DNA of 33,140 bases from Christensenellaceae bacterium. Its GTDB lineage: Bacteria; Bacillota; Clostridia; Christensenellales; Christensenellaceae. Shown one piece after another: positions 7,875 to 17,800 of this stretch. Positions within the stretch are counted from its first letter, which is position 1, and the number at the start of each line of letters is the position of its first letter. The notes under the pieces are model-generated. The model made no database searches and was not told where the DNA came from. It saw nothing but the letters and a program-made list of their open reading frames with translations. The stretch spans positions 1 to 33,140 of the forward strand of contig JAFWWA010000059.1 in assembly GCA_017523755.1 (NCBI GenBank). Direction: 5' to 3'. Both the position numbers and the translations under genes were made by a program.

Positions 7875-8897
7875 ATGAGAAAAAACAGGATAAGGATGAT
7901 AGCTGTCCTTGCCGCTGTTACAGCGCTGGTGTTTCTGACATCATGCGCAAGGGCAAAGTCCGAAGCGTACGACACCTATGCGCCTGTCGAGTATAAGAGC
8001 GAAGAGGTGATGGAGGCTGATGCTGATTATTACGACGATGACGTCATGGTCGAGGGCGGAAACGGCATCACTGATCTGACCGATATCAAATATGAGGTGA
8101 ACGATCTCAAGCTCATCTATAACGCGAGCGTGTCGTTTAGTACCGAGCAGTTCGACGAGGACGTGTTAAAGGTCAAGACCGCGGCTGCGGGATTCAAGGG
8201 ATATGTATCGAACGAGGTCATAAGAGGAACGAAGCCCGAGAAGCAGTCTGACGGCGGGCGCTATACCGACATCACGGTAAGGATACCTACCGAGAATTAC
8301 AACGCTTTCATATCGATGCTCTCAGGAATGGGGAAGAACACATACATGAGCCAGAACGTGAATGACGTCACCGACCAGTATTATGACGTGGAGACCAGGC
8401 TCGAAGTGCTCGAGCTGAGCAAGGGAAGGCTCGAGGAGCTCTTAAAGAAAGCCGAGGAGATGGAAGACATCATAAGCCTCAACCAGGAGCTTTCGGACAT
8501 AACCTATCAGATCGAGAACCTTAAAGGCTCCAAGCGCTATCTCGACAACAGGATAGCCTACAGCACGGTCACCGTCTCGATAGCCGAAGTATTCAAGGCT
8601 ACGATCGGGATGCCCGAGGAGGAGAGCCTTGGCTCAAGGATATCCGATGAGTTCAACGAGAACCTTGTAGGCGTCAAGACCTTCTTCGAAGATCTTGCCG
8701 TAACGCTCATAGGCGCATCGCCCGTCATAATCATAATCCTTGTGATAGGGGCTGTGATATTCGTGATCGTAAGGGCCGTGAGGAAAAAAAGAGCGCTGAG
8801 GGCTCCGAAAGAGAAGGAGACAAAGGCTGAGGAAGCGGTCCTGACCGATAACGGACACGCAAATCAGTGGCCGGAAGACAGGGAAGAAAAGCAGTAA
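7875..8897 (+). CDS. DUF4349 domain lipoprotein
   Basis: This 340-aa surface protein has an N-terminal lipoprotein signal: a charged start, a hydrophobic core and the lipobox LTSC with Cys24. An acidic linker follows (about 30-65), then a DUF4349-like globular region (about 75-240) with a predicted coiled-coil section around 170-222, rich in E, L and K. One transmembrane helix (276-301) is followed by a basic and acidic cytoplasmic tail. The protein would therefore be anchored twice, by lipid outside and by a membrane helix. The molecular role of DUF4349 proteins is not established. GGAGGGG six to seven bases upstream fixes the ATG at 7875; the ATG at 7870 is too close to that site. The gene is monocistronic between its promoter and the terminator at 8924. 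Confidence 0.85.
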   Translation: MRKNRIRMIAVLAAVTALVFLTSCARAKSEAYDTYAPVEYKSEEVMEADADYYDDDVMVEGGNGITDLTDIKYEVNDLKLIYNASVSFSTEQFDEDVLKVKTAAAGFKGYVSNEVIRGTKPEKQSDGGRYTDITVRIPTENYNAFISMLSGMGKNTYMSQNVNDVTDQYYDVETRLEVLELSKGRLEELLKKAEEMEDIISLNQELSDITYQIENLKGSKRYLDNRIAYSTVTVSIAEVFKATIGMPEEESLGSRISDEFNENLVGVKTFFEDLAVTLIGASPVIIIILVIGAVIFVIVRAVRKKRALRAPKEKETKAEEAVLTDNGHANQWPEDREEKQ

Positions 8898-8923
8898 AAA
8901 GTACATGATATAGTGATCTGTGA

Positions 8924-8953
8924 GGCGCGTTCCCTAAAGGGAGCGCGCTTTTT
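8924..8953 (+). terminator. Rho-independent terminator after DUF4349 gene
   Basis: GCGCGTTCCC pairs with GGGAGCGCGC (one G-U wobble) around a TAAA loop, followed by TTTTT. Confidence 0.9.
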
Positions 8954-8972
8954 CCATATTCCCCGCTCCTCA

Positions 8973-9001
8973 TTGACTCGGTGCCGGTGAAAGGCTATAC
9001 T
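8973..9001 (+). promoter_or_regulatory. Promoter of the mutarotase-like gene
   Basis: TTGACT (8973-8978) and TATACT (8996-9001) are spaced by 17 bases. The start codon is 41 bases downstream. Confidence 0.75.
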
Positions 9002-9042
9002 TTAGGTACCAAATAACAACCTTAAAAAAGAGGAGAAGATAT

Positions 9043-9678
9043 ATGGAACGCAGGACGTTTTTGCTTCAGGCTGTGCCCGGCTGTTCACCAAGTGACAGCG
9101 AGCTTGCCGAACTGTTTGACAGGGTCACAGGGGATCCCGGCTTTGCGGCTGCACGCGATTTTTCAGTATGGAGAGCCGAGGACATGATATTTGGCTACTA
9201 TGAGACCGATGAGACGGCGTATCCCGACAGGGCCGGACAGGTCGTAAGGGAGGCTGTCCTTTCAGCTCTCGCGGGAAAGGCGATACTGATCTCGTCCCCC
9301 GGCAACATGAGGCTCATGTTCACGTCTATATGGCAGCCGAAGGAGAACAAGGAAGGACTGTTCCACCGTGTTTTCATGACCAGGCTAAAACCCGGCTGCG
9401 CGACGGAGTACAAGGACCGCCACGACGGCCTCGTAGCACAGATGGATGACTCCGATATCCCGGCTGAAGGCAGGGAGAGCAGCAACTTCACGATCTGGAA
9501 CGCAGGAGACTATATCTGCGGATACAACGAGATGGAAAAGCCTGCAGTGACGGACAGTGATGAGAACGCTCCCTGGGAGATCAGGATGCTCGAGATAATG
9601 GACTGGCTCACCAACGACGTCGACAGGATATCGAAGGAGAAGCATGAGGCCGTAAGATGCGTCTTCATGAAGCTGTGA
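9043..9678 (+). CDS. Tandem-domain L-rhamnose mutarotase-like protein
   Basis: This 211-aa protein looks like two copies of the small dimeric-barrel fold seen in L-rhamnose mutarotase (RhaM, about 105 aa). The second half is the better match: FHRVFMTRLKPG, EYKDRHDGL (the Y-x-x-R-H core), FTIWNAGDYICGYNEME, and a final strand VRCVFMKL. The first half repeats the plan (TFLLQAVPG, FSVWRAEDMIFGYYETDE, MRLMFTSIW) but lacks the Y-x-x-R-H residues, so only one catalytic site is expected. RhaM interconverts alpha- and beta-anomers of a sugar. No rhamnose genes are nearby, and the substrate here is unknown. AGAGGAGA precedes the ATG. The gene has its own promoter and terminator. Confidence 0.7.
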   Translation: MERRTFLLQAVPGCSPSDSELAELFDRVTGDPGFAAARDFSVWRAEDMIFGYYETDETAYPDRAGQVVREAVLSALAGKAILISSPGNMRLMFTSIWQPKENKEGLFHRVFMTRLKPGCATEYKDRHDGLVAQMDDSDIPAEGRESSNFTIWNAGDYICGYNEMEKPAVTDSDENAPWEIRMLEIMDWLTNDVDRISKEKHEAVRCVFMKL

Positions 9679-9700
9679 TGTGAAGCTGATATAAAAAGGA

Positions 9701-9730
9701 AAAAGAGAGGGCACTCAGCCCTCTCTTTTT
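9701..9730 (+). terminator. Rho-independent terminator after the mutarotase-like gene
   Basis: GAGAGGGC (9705-9712) pairs with GCCCTCTC (9718-9725) around ACTCA, followed by TTTTT and preceded by an A run. Confidence 0.9.
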
Positions 9731-9823
9731 CATGCCTCCTGCCTTATACATAAAAAACCTGCATAAAAGCATTAATATACCGAATAAATACTAAATTATT
9801 CTAAAAAATTTTGAAAATATGCA

Positions 9824-9852
9824 TTGACAACCGCTTTCTGCAAGTGTAATAT
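9824..9852 (+). promoter_or_regulatory. argG: Promoter of the argG-led amino-acid operon
   Basis: TTGACA (9824-9829) and TAATAT (9847-9852) have 17 bases between them. The 100 bases upstream are very AT-rich and include an imperfect palindrome with GAATAA/TTATTC arms (9782-9801). That could be an ArgR-type operator, but it is only a partial match to known ARG boxes. About 80 bases separate the promoter from the argG start. Confidence 0.75.
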
Positions 9853-9931
9853 AAAGCACGGATATCAGAGAAGGAACGGATATCCCGTAAAAAAGAAAAG
9901 ACGTACATCAGGTACTGAAAGGAACTTATAG

Positions 9932-11152
9932 ATGAAAAAAGACGGCATAAAGAAAGTTGTCCTCGCGTATTCAGGAGGACTCGACACATCGGTCATCATC
10001 CCCTGGCTCAAGGAGAACTATGACGATCCCGAGATCATAGCTGTGTCAGGAAACGTCGGCCAGGCTGACGAGCTCGAAGGGCTCGAGGAAAGGGCTCTTA
10101 AGACGGGAGCCTCGAAGCTCATAGTCGCGGACCTCGTGGACGAGATGGTCGACGATGTCATCATCCCTTCGATCAAGATCGGCGCGAAATATGAGAAGTA
10201 CCTTTTAGGCACGGCGTTCGCCCGTCCGGTCATAGGAAAGAAGCTGGCTGAGATAGCTCTGGCCGAGGGAGCCGACGCGATAGCTCACGGCGCTACCGGC
10301 AAGGGCAATGACCAGGTCAGGTTCGAGCTCGCCATCAAGAGATTCGCCCCCGGGATGAAGATAATAGCTCCCTGGCGTGAATGGGATATAAAGTCGAGAG
10401 AGGAAGAGATCGATTATGCCGAAGCTCATAACGTCCCGCTCAAGATCTCAAGAGAGACGAACTACTCGAAGGACAAGAACCTGTGGCACCTGAGCCATGA
10501 GGGACTGGACCTCGAGGACATAAACAACGAGCCTCAGTACGACAAGCCCGGATTCCTCGAGATGAGCGTATCCCCGATGCAGGCGCCCGATGTCCCGGCG
10601 GAAGTCACGATAGGCTTCGAGGCCGGCGCTCCCGTCTCGCTCAACGGAGAGAAAATGAAGGCTTCCAAGATCATCGAGAAGCTCAACAAGATCGGCGGTG
10701 ACAACGGCATAGGCATCATAGACATAGTCGAGAACCGCCTTGTGGGAATGAAGGACAGGGGAGTATACGAGACCCCGGGAGGAACGATACTGTACTTCGC
10801 GCATGAGCAGCTGGAGATGATAACCGTAGACAAAGATACGCTCCATGTCAAAGAGAAGCTCGCGGTGGACTTCGCGGATCTCATATACAACGGAAAGTGG
10901 TATTCGCCGTTAAGGGAAGCACTCTCGGCATTCGCGGATGAAGCTGACAAATACACCACCGGCGAGGTCAAGCTCAAGCTGTACAAGGGCAACATAATCC
11001 CCGCGGGAATGTCGTCACCGTACTCGCTCTACTCGGAGAACCTGGTGACGTTCGGCGAGAGCGATTACGATCAGGCCCAGGCCGAAGGATTCATAAATCT
11101 CTGGGGACTGCCCACCGTAGTGCAGGCCTTAAGGGAGCAGGGAAAGCTTTAA
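9932..11152 (+). CDS. argG: Argininosuccinate synthase
   Basis: This 406-aa cytoplasmic enzyme joins citrulline and aspartate, using ATP, to form argininosuccinate, the penultimate step of arginine synthesis. The N-terminal PP-loop AYSGGLDTS (13-21) binds [17 protein letters not shown] is the citrulline/aspartate-binding signature, and length is typical. GAAAGGAA precedes the ATG. It is the first gene of a long same-strand series that also contains argF and carB, which supply citrulline and carbamoyl phosphate. No argH is present in the window, so the last arginine step must be encoded elsewhere. Confidence 0.97.
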   Translation: MKKDGIKKVVLAYSGGLDTSVIIPWLKENYDDPEIIAVSGNVGQADELEGLEERALKTGASKLIVADLVDEMVDDVIIPSIKIGAKYEKYLLGTAFARPVIGKKLAEIALAEGADAIAHGATGKGNDQVRFELAIKRFAPGMKIIAPWREWDIKSREEEIDYAEAHNVPLKISRETNYSKDKNLWHLSHEGLDLEDINNEPQYDKPGFLEMSVSPMQAPDVPAEVTIGFEAGAPVSLNGEKMKASKIIEKLNKIGGDNGIGIIDIVENRLVGMKDRGVYETPGGTILYFAHEQLEMITVDKDTLHVKEKLAVDFADLIYNGKWYSPLREALSAFADEADKYTTGEVKLKLYKGNIIPAGMSSPYSLYSENLVTFGESDYDQAQAEGFINLWGLPTVVQALREQGKL

Positions 11153-11167
11153 GATCTTTAAGATCTG

Positions 11168-11176
11168 TGATATAAA
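11168..11176 (+). promoter_or_regulatory. Possible internal promoter before the amino-acid transporter
   Basis: TGATATAAA is an extended -10 match 44 bases before the binding-protein start. The -35 region (TTTAAG at the 17-base distance) is weak. No terminator separates it from argG, so it would add to operon transcription rather than define a new unit. Confidence 0.3.
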
Positions 11177-11220
11177 TAAGCGGTAAGACTTAAAAGGATA
11201 AACAGGAAGGAAAAATAAAA

Positions 11221-12012
11221 ATGAAAAAGAAGATAGCAGCCATTCTGGCAGTGATGATGATCGTCCTCGCGTTCGCGGGATGCAGTTCAGGAAACAAGAA
11301 GACCTCGGCTACGATAAAGAAGGCCGGCAAACTCGTTATAGCGACCAGCCCCGACTTCCCTCCCTTTGAGGAGCTCCAGGGCGACGGCAGCGTCGTAGGT
11401 ATCGAGATCGACATAATGAACCTCATAGCAGAGAAGTTAGGCGTTGAGCTCGTTATAGAGCAGATGGACTTCGACTCGGTCCTCCCCGGCATACAGGCAG
11501 GGAAGTATGACGTCGGCGTATCCGGCATCTCCGTGACCGAAAAGAGGCAGAAGAACGTCCTCTTCACAGACCCCTACTGCCTTGCGGCGCAGGCCATAGT
11601 GGTAAATGAAGGCAGCGAGATCGCTTCCAAGGCCGACCTCGAAGGCAAGAAGATAGCCGTACAGACCGGTACCACCGCAGAGACCTTCTGCATGGACAAC
11701 GGCTATGACGTAAGCTCATATCAGGCTAACTCCGACGCTGAGACCGCTCTCGTAACCGGAAAGGTCGACGCTTGGGTAATAGACGATCTCACGGCAGCCG
11801 ACATGGTGAAAGCATATAATGCCACGAACGAACAGAAGCTCGTCATCTTAGGCGATGCTATGACCACCGAGCCCTACGCTTTCGCGTTCACGTTCGGCAG
11901 CGAGGAGCTGGTCGCTGACATCAACAAGATCATAAAGGATCTCATCAAGGACGGAACGATAGCTTCCATATTCGAGAAATTCGAGGCTCCCTATACACAG
12001 CCTCAGGTATGA
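11221..12012 (+). CDS. Polar amino-acid ABC transporter, substrate-binding lipoprotein
   Basis: This 263-aa extracellular solute-binding protein belongs to family 3 (SBP_bac_3), anchored to the membrane by a lipid on Cys21 (signal MKKKIAAILA..., lipobox FAGC). Typical motifs follow: GKLVIATSPDFPPFE (first strand and binding lobe), VVGIEIDIMNLIAEKLG, and GVSGISVTEKR. AGGAAGGAAAAA precedes the ATG. The permease and ATPase genes follow directly, giving a complete importer. Its position between argG and argF suggests arginine, ornithine, citrulline or another polar amino acid as substrate, but the sequence alone does not decide this. Confidence 0.92.
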   Translation: MKKKIAAILAVMMIVLAFAGCSSGNKKTSATIKKAGKLVIATSPDFPPFEELQGDGSVVGIEIDIMNLIAEKLGVELVIEQMDFDSVLPGIQAGKYDVGVSGISVTEKRQKNVLFTDPYCLAAQAIVVNEGSEIASKADLEGKKIAVQTGTTAETFCMDNGYDVSSYQANSDAETALVTGKVDAWVIDDLTAADMVKAYNATNEQKLVILGDAMTTEPYAFAFTFGSEELVADINKIIKDLIKDGTIASIFEKFEAPYTQPQV

Positions 12013-12027
12013 CAGGGGAGATAAACA

Positions 12028-12714
12028 GTGTCAGCCTGGTTCGATAAGATATATGAGACCTTCATCGAGACCGGTTATTACAACCTGATGATCGAGGGTC
12101 TGTATAATACGATCAAAATAACTTTGGGTGCATTGGTGATAGGCGTTCTTTTGGGAACGCTTATCGCCGTTACTAAGTATTTTTCCGAAGACGTCCCGGT
12201 CCTGAAGCCGCTTGCAAAGGTGCTCGACATCTATGTCACGGCCATAAGGGGCATCCCGGTGGTAGTCCTGCTCCTGGTGTTCTACTACGTCATAATGACC
12301 TCCTCCGAGGGGGTGGTCGTGGGAGTGATCACATTCGGCATAAACTCCAGCGCCTATATGGCAGAGCTCATAAGGAGCGGCATCAACGCCGTTGATCCCG
12401 GCCAGATGGAGGCGGGAAGGAGCCTCGGCATGTCAAAAGCCCAGGCGATGGCAAAGATAGTGCTGCCCCAGGCCGTGAAGTACATACTTCCAGCCATAGG
12501 AAACGAGTTCGTCGCGCTCCTTAAGGAGACTTCCGTCGCCGGCTATGTCGCGGTCGTGGACCTGACGAGGGCAGGCAACCTGGTAAGGAACAACACGTTC
12601 GACGCCATAAACCCGCTCTTCACGATAGCTATCACCTACCTCATCATGACGGTGGGGCTCACCCGCATCCTTGCGGCAGTCGAAAGGAGGCTGGCAAAGA
12701 GTGATAAAGGTTGA
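12028..12714 (+). CDS. Polar amino-acid ABC transporter, permease
   Basis: This 228-aa integral membrane protein of the HisM/GlnP type has about five transmembrane helices. It carries the N-terminal motif [11 protein letters not shown] and the cytoplasmic EAA loop [21 protein letters not shown], which contacts the ATPase. The start is GTG, supported by GGGGAG eight bases upstream. Its end overlaps the start of the ATPase gene by 14 bases, which implies translational coupling. It probably works as a homodimer, since only one permease gene is present. Confidence 0.93.
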   Translation: MSAWFDKIYETFIETGYYNLMIEGLYNTIKITLGALVIGVLLGTLIAVTKYFSEDVPVLKPLAKVLDIYVTAIRGIPVVVLLLVFYYVIMTSSEGVVVGVITFGINSSAYMAELIRSGINAVDPGQMEAGRSLGMSKAQAMAKIVLPQAVKYILPAIGNEFVALLKETSVAGYVAVVDLTRAGNLVRNNTFDAINPLFTIAITYLIMTVGLTRILAAVERRLAKSDKG

Positions 12715-13423
12715 AGGATTAAAAAAGCGCTTCCAGGATCTTGAGGTCTTAAAGGGGATCGACATAGAGATAAACAAGGGCGACGTCATGTGCATAATAG
12801 GGCCTTCGGGATCCGGTAAATCCACCTTCCTCAGGTGCCTCAACATGCTTGAGAAGCCTACCGGCGGAAAGATATATTTCGAGGGGGACGACCTTACCGA
12901 TAAAAAGACCGATCTCAACCTCCACAGGCAGAAGATGGGCATGGTCTTCCAGCAGTTCAATCTGTTCCCGCACATGACCGTAATGGACAACCTTACCTGC
13001 GCTCCCGTGATGCTGAAGAAGATGACAAAGGAAGAGGCAGAGACAAGGGCCATGGAGCTCCTTAAAAGAGTAGGGCTCGAGGACAAGGCCTATACCTATC
13101 CGAACAAGCTCTCCGGCGGCCAGAAGCAGAGGGTCGCAATAGTAAGGGCGCTCGCGATGGGGCCTGACGTCATGCTGTTCGACGAGCCGACTTCAGCGCT
13201 CGACCCCGAGATGGTGGGCGAGGTGCTGGAGGTCATGAGAGAGCTGGCAGAGGCCGGCATGACGATGGTCGTCGTCACACACGAGATGGGCTTCGCGAGG
13301 GAGGTCTCGAACAGGGTCATATTCCTTGACGAGGGCATGATACTTGAAGAGGGGACTCCGGAACAGGTGTTCGATCACCCGCAAAATGAAAGGCTCAGGT
13401 CCTTCCTGTCGAAGGTCCTGTGA
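12701..13423 (+). CDS. Polar amino-acid ABC transporter, ATP-binding protein
   Basis: This 240-aa ATPase energises the importer. It has Walker [11 protein letters not shown]-loop [12 protein letters not shown], signature LSGGQKQR, Walker B VMLFDEP and the switch histidine in VVVTHEMGF. The GTG at 12701 is chosen as start because AAAGGAGG (12684-12690) lies ten bases before it. The protein then begins [10 protein letters not shown], as in GlnQ/HisP-type proteins. An upstream in-frame ATG at 12671 would add ten residues and lacks a site. The gene overlaps the permease gene and is followed 18 bases later by argF. Confidence 0.94.
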   Translation: MIKVEGLKKRFQDLEVLKGIDIEINKGDVMCIIGPSGSGKSTFLRCLNMLEKPTGGKIYFEGDDLTDKKTDLNLHRQKMGMVFQQFNLFPHMTVMDNLTCAPVMLKKMTKEEAETRAMELLKRVGLEDKAYTYPNKLSGGQKQRVAIVRALAMGPDVMLFDEPTSALDPEMVGEVLEVMRELAEAGMTMVVVTHEMGFAREVSNRVIFLDEGMILEEGTPEQVFDHPQNERLRSFLSKVL

Positions 13424-13441
13424 TATCTGAAAGGAACGAAG

Positions 13442-14428
13442 ATGACTGATCTTAAGGGAAGGAGCTTTCTCAAGCTCCTTGATTTTGAGTATGAGGATAT
13501 AATGTATCTTCTTGCCCTTGCCGAAGAGCTCAAGGCTAAGAAGAAAGCGGGGATACCGCACAGGATGTGCGAAGGGAAAAACATAGCGCTTCTTTTCGAG
13601 AAGACCAGCACCAGGACGCGCTGCGCATTCGAGGTGGCCTCGGCCGATCTCGGGATGAACGCAGTATATCTCGATCCCTCAGGCTCGCAGATGGGTAAGA
13701 AGGAGAGCATAGAGGATACCGCCAAGGTGCTGGGAAGGATGTTCGACGCCATAGAATACAGGGGCTTCGGGCAGGAAAGGGTAGAGGCTCTCGCAAAGTA
13801 TTCGGGAGTGCCGGTATTCAACGGGCTCACCGACGAATTCCATCCGACACAGGTGCTTGCCGATATACTTACCTTAAAGGAGCACTTCGGGAAGATAAAG
13901 GGAGCGAAGCTCGTATATATGGGCGACGCCAGGTTCAATATGGGCAATTCCCTCATGGTAGGATGCGCGAAGACCGGGATAGATTTCACTGCCTGCGCGC
14001 CCGAGAAATACTTCCCCGGGATGGAGCTCACTGAGATCTGTAAGAAAGAAGCCATGAAGACCGGGGCAAAGATATGCTTCGAGAACGATCCCGTAAAGGC
14101 GGTAAAAGGCGCGGACGTCATATATACGGACGTGTGGGTGTCCATGGGAGAGCCCGAGGCGGTGTGGGAGGAAAGGATACACGATCTTCTTCCCTACAGG
14201 GTCACTGAAAAGCTCATGGATGAAGCCGGCGAGCAGGCGAGGTTCATGCACTGTCTGCCGTCGTTCCACGATCTTAATACCGAGACCGGAAGGAAGATAT
14301 ATGAGAAGTTCGGGATAGACTGCATGGAAGTTGAGGACGGCGTGTTCTTAAGCCCCAGGTCGATAGTGTTCGACGAGGCTGAGAACAGGATGCATACCAT
14401 AAAGGCAGTAATGGCAGCGATGATATAG
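13442..14428 (+). CDS. argF: Ornithine carbamoyltransferase
   Basis: This 328-aa cytoplasmic enzyme transfers the carbamoyl group from carbamoyl phosphate to ornithine, giving citrulline. Signatures are STRTR (56-60) for carbamoyl phosphate, HPTQ (134-137), and HCLPSFHD near the C-terminus for ornithine. GAAAGGAA precedes the ATG. Its neighbours (argG upstream, carB next) indicate a biosynthetic role rather than the catabolic arginine deiminase pathway, as no arcA or arcC is present. Sequence alone does not fully separate the two types. Confidence 0.95.
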   Translation: MTDLKGRSFLKLLDFEYEDIMYLLALAEELKAKKKAGIPHRMCEGKNIALLFEKTSTRTRCAFEVASADLGMNAVYLDPSGSQMGKKESIEDTAKVLGRMFDAIEYRGFGQERVEALAKYSGVPVFNGLTDEFHPTQVLADILTLKEHFGKIKGAKLVYMGDARFNMGNSLMVGCAKTGIDFTACAPEKYFPGMELTEICKKEAMKTGAKICFENDPVKAVKGADVIYTDVWVSMGEPEAVWEERIHDLLPYRVTEKLMDEAGEQARFMHCLPSFHDLNTETGRKIYEKFGIDCMEVEDGVFLSPRSIVFDEAENRMHTIKAVMAAMI

Positions 14429-14448
14429 GACAAAAGGGTGTGTGATAT

Positions 14449-14856
14449 ATGCCTAAGGATAAAAGCATAAAGAAAGTACTTATGATAGGGTCAGGCCCTA
14501 TAGTGATCGGGCAGGCGGCGGAGTTCGACTACGCCGGGGCCCAGGCGTGCAGGGTACTGCGTGACGAGGGGATAGATACGGTCCTCGTCAACTCGAATCC
14601 CGCTACGATAATGACTGACAAGAACCTTGCCGACGAGATCTATCTCGAGCCTCTTACCGAGAAGACCGTCGAAAGGATAATAGAGAAGGAAAGGCCGGAC
14701 GGCCTCCTTGCCGGGCTTGGAGGACAGACCGGCCTCACGCTCGCAATGAAGCTTACGAGGAGCGGAGTCCTTGAAAAATACGGCGTAAGACTGCTTGGGA
14801 CCGATATAGACGGTATAGAAAGGCCGAGGACAGGGAGATGTTCAGGGACACCATGA
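14449..14856 (+). CDS. carB: Carbamoyl-phosphate synthase large subunit, N-terminal piece (frameshifted)
   Basis: These 135 codons match the beginning of Car[21 protein letters not shown] (start of the first carboxyphosphate domain), [11 protein letters not shown] and [13 protein letters not shown]. Up to about codon 125 (the GIE of a GTDxxxIE motif) the sequence is normal. Then the frame runs into unrelated residues and a TGA at 14854-14856. The expected continuation, [11 protein letters not shown], is encoded in the -1 frame from 14823. The coding information is thus complete apart from one missing base. Either the base is missing in the sequence, or the gene is mutated, or the ribosome shifts. 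No canonical slippery heptamer is present. Confidence 0.85.
   Translation: MPKDKSIKKVLMIGSGPIVIGQAAEFDYAGAQACRVLRDEGIDTVLVNSNPATIMTDKNLADEIYLEPLTEKTVERIIEKERPDGLLAGLGGQTGLTLAMKLTRSGVLEKYGVRLLGTDIDGIERPRTGRCSGTP
14821..14840 (+). other. carB: Frameshift point within carB
   Basis: The upstream frame reads GAA AGG CCG AGG, while the downstream frame reads GCC GAG GAC AGG GAG ATG TTC beginning at 14823. Inserting one G (AGG GCC) restores the conserved CarB reading of IE-R-AEDREMF. The site is a short G/C run where a single base could easily be lost. Confidence 0.85.
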
Positions 14857-17800
14857 GGGCCATAGGCCAGCCCGTGGTGCCTTCGGACATAGCGACGGAC
14901 GTAGATACCGCCCTTAAGATAGCAGGTGAGATAGGATATCCGATAATAATAAGGCCGGCGTTCACTCTTGGAGGAACGGGCGGCGGAATAGCCGACACCC
15001 CGGAAGAGCTGGCGCTGATAGCGAAGACAGGCATAGAGATGTCTCCGATAGGTCAGGTCCTGGTCGAAAAATGCATCTCCGGATGGAAGGAGATAGAGTT
15101 CGAGACCATGCGTGACGCACTTGGAAACGCCGTTTCAGTGTGCTCGATGGAGAACGTCGACCCTGTAGGCATACATACTGGCGACTCGATAGTGGCTGCC
15201 CCCGCGCTCACGCTCTCGAAGCGCGAGTTCGACATGTTAAGGCAGGCCGCGCTCGACATAGTTGCCGCGATAGGCATAATAGGCGGCTGCAACTGCCAGT
15301 TCGCGCTGAAGCCGGACGGCAGCGAGTACGCCGTCATAGAGGTCAACCCCAGGGTATCGAGATCGTCGGCACTGGCCTCAAAGGCTACCGGATACCCGAT
15401 AGCCAAGGTAACGACGCGCCTTGCCTTAGGGTACACGCTCGACGAGATAAGGAATGAAAAGACCGGGGATTCCCTTTTGGGATTCGAGCCCGATGTCGAT
15501 TACATAGTGCTGAAGTTCCCCAAATGGCCCTTCGAGAAATTCATAGGCTCGAGCAGGAAGTTAGGTACGCAGATGAAGGCCACCGGCGAGGTCATGTCCA
15601 TAGGACCGACCTTCGAGATGGCGCTCATGAAGGCTGTGAGGGGTGCCGAGATAGGCCTCGATACGTTAAATGCGGAGCCCATAGAGCCGGGCACGGTCGA
15701 GGAAAGGCTGAAAAAGCAGGATGACAGGAGGATCTTCACCGTTTTCGAGGCCATAAAGGCCGGCATGCCCATAGAGGAGATCTACAGGATCACGATGATA
15801 GACCCCTACTTCCTGAACAAGATAAAGGGGCTCGCCGATTTCGAGGCGCGTATAGCCGCAAACGGAGTTGACGGCGCTTCATATATCGAAGGGAAACGCC
15901 TTGGATATACCGACGCCGCGCTAAAGAGGATAGGCGGGAGCATACCGGAGGAGAAGTTCCCTGTATACAGCATAGTAAGGACCTGCGAGAAGGTGTTCGG
16001 GGACGATCATCCGTACTTCTATTCGAGCTTCGAGGACCGCATCTGTGAGGCGAGGACATTCGTAAGGAGCGGGAAGCCCGTCATAGCAGTTCTCGGATCA
16101 GGCCCCATAAGGATCGGACAGGGAATAGAGTTCGACTATTCGTCAGTGCACTGTGTGTGGACGCTCAGGAGCATGGGCTATGAGGTCATCATCATAAACA
16201 ACAACCCCGAGACGGTCTCGACCGACTATGATACAGCCGACAGGCTGTACTTCGAGCCGCTGACGCCCGAGGACGTGATGGGCATCATAGATGTCGAAAG
16301 ACCCGTGGGCGTGGTCGTGGCCTTCGGAGGACAGACTGCAATAAAGCTCACGAAATTCCTCGATGACAATGGTATCAACATACTGGGCACCTCGGCTGAG
16401 GGGATAGACACTGCTGAGGACAGGATAAAGTTCGACGCGCTCCTTGAGGAGCTGGGCATGAGAAGGCCCGCAGGAAGGGGAGCCGTGACCGTAGAGGAAG
16501 CAGTCGCCGCCGCGGGAGAGCTCGGTTATCCCGTGCTCTTAAGGCCGAGCTATGTCATAGGCGGGCAGAACATGACGATATCGAGGTCTGAGGCCGATAC
16601 CAGGAAATACATGCAGACGATAGTGAGGGGCGGGATAGAGAATCCCGTGCTCATAGACAAGTACATGCCCGGCATAGAGCTCGAGGTCGACGTCATCTCC
16701 GACGGGAAGGATGTCCTGATCCCGGGCATAATGGAGCATATAGAGAGGGCGGGCGTGCACTCGGGAGACTCGATAGCCGTCTATCCGCCCTACAACTTAA
16801 CAGACAGGTTCCTCGAGAAGATAAGCACCAGCTCTACGAAGCTCGCGCTGGCACTTGGTACCAAGGGGCTCGTAAACATACAGTATCTCATATTCGACGG
16901 CGAGCTCTACGTGATAGAGGTGAACCCGAGGGCTTCGAGGACCGTGCCTTATATAAGCAAGGTCACCGATATACCGATGGTCGACATCGCCTCGAAGGTA
17001 ATGCTCGGAGCTAACCTCGTCGATCTGGGCTACGGGACGGGGCTCTACAGGACGCCTCCGTACTGCGCGGTAAAGGTGCCGGTATTCTCGTTTGAGAAGC
17101 TGAATGACGCCAACTCGATACTGGGGCCCGAGATGAAGTCCACGGGAGAGGTCTTAGGAGTCGGCAAGGATATGGCGGAAGCCCTGTTCAAGGGACTCAC
17201 CTCGGCGGGCTTCACGGTGCCATCGTTCAGAGGCGCAAGGAAGCCCGGCGTGCTGATCTCCGTGGAGGAGAGCGATTATCAGGAAGTCCTTTCCCTGGCA
17301 AAGAGATTCTATGACCTGGGGATAGACATATACGCGACAAAGGGGACGGCTGATACCATAAACAGCCTCGGCATAAAGACCGTGACGGTGGAAGGCCCAG
17401 CGAAGAGCAGCGAGATATTCGGTCTCATGGAAAAGGGAGCCCTCAACTATATCGTCTACACGGGTGCCGTGAAGGACCAGACGATGGGCGATTTCATCAC
17501 CCTGCACAGAAGGGCGATGCAGCTCGGGGTCCCGTGCCTCACGAGCCTCGACACCGCGTCCGCGTTGACAGAGATAATCGAGAGCCGATATAATACCGGT
17601 AATACCGAGCTGGTCGACATAAACGACATGCGCCAGTGGAAGAGCGGGGTGCATTTCGCGAAGATGCAGTCCTGCGGCAACGACTATATCTTCATAGAGG
17701 ATTTCGACGGCAGTATAACCTGTCCCGAATCGCTCTGCGTGAGGCTTTGCGCCCCGCATTACGGCATAGGAGCGGACGGCATAGTGCTCATCGAAAGGAG

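Noticed and set aside
9782..9801. GAATAA/TTATTC palindrome before argG as a firm ArgR box
   Set aside because: Only the outer six base pairs match and the centre does not fit known ARG boxes. The region is very AT-rich, so such arms are expected by chance.
14821..14840. Programmed -1 frameshifting in carB
   Set aside because: No X-XXY-YYZ heptamer is in the right frame and I see no convincing downstream pseudoknot. Error or mutation is simpler.
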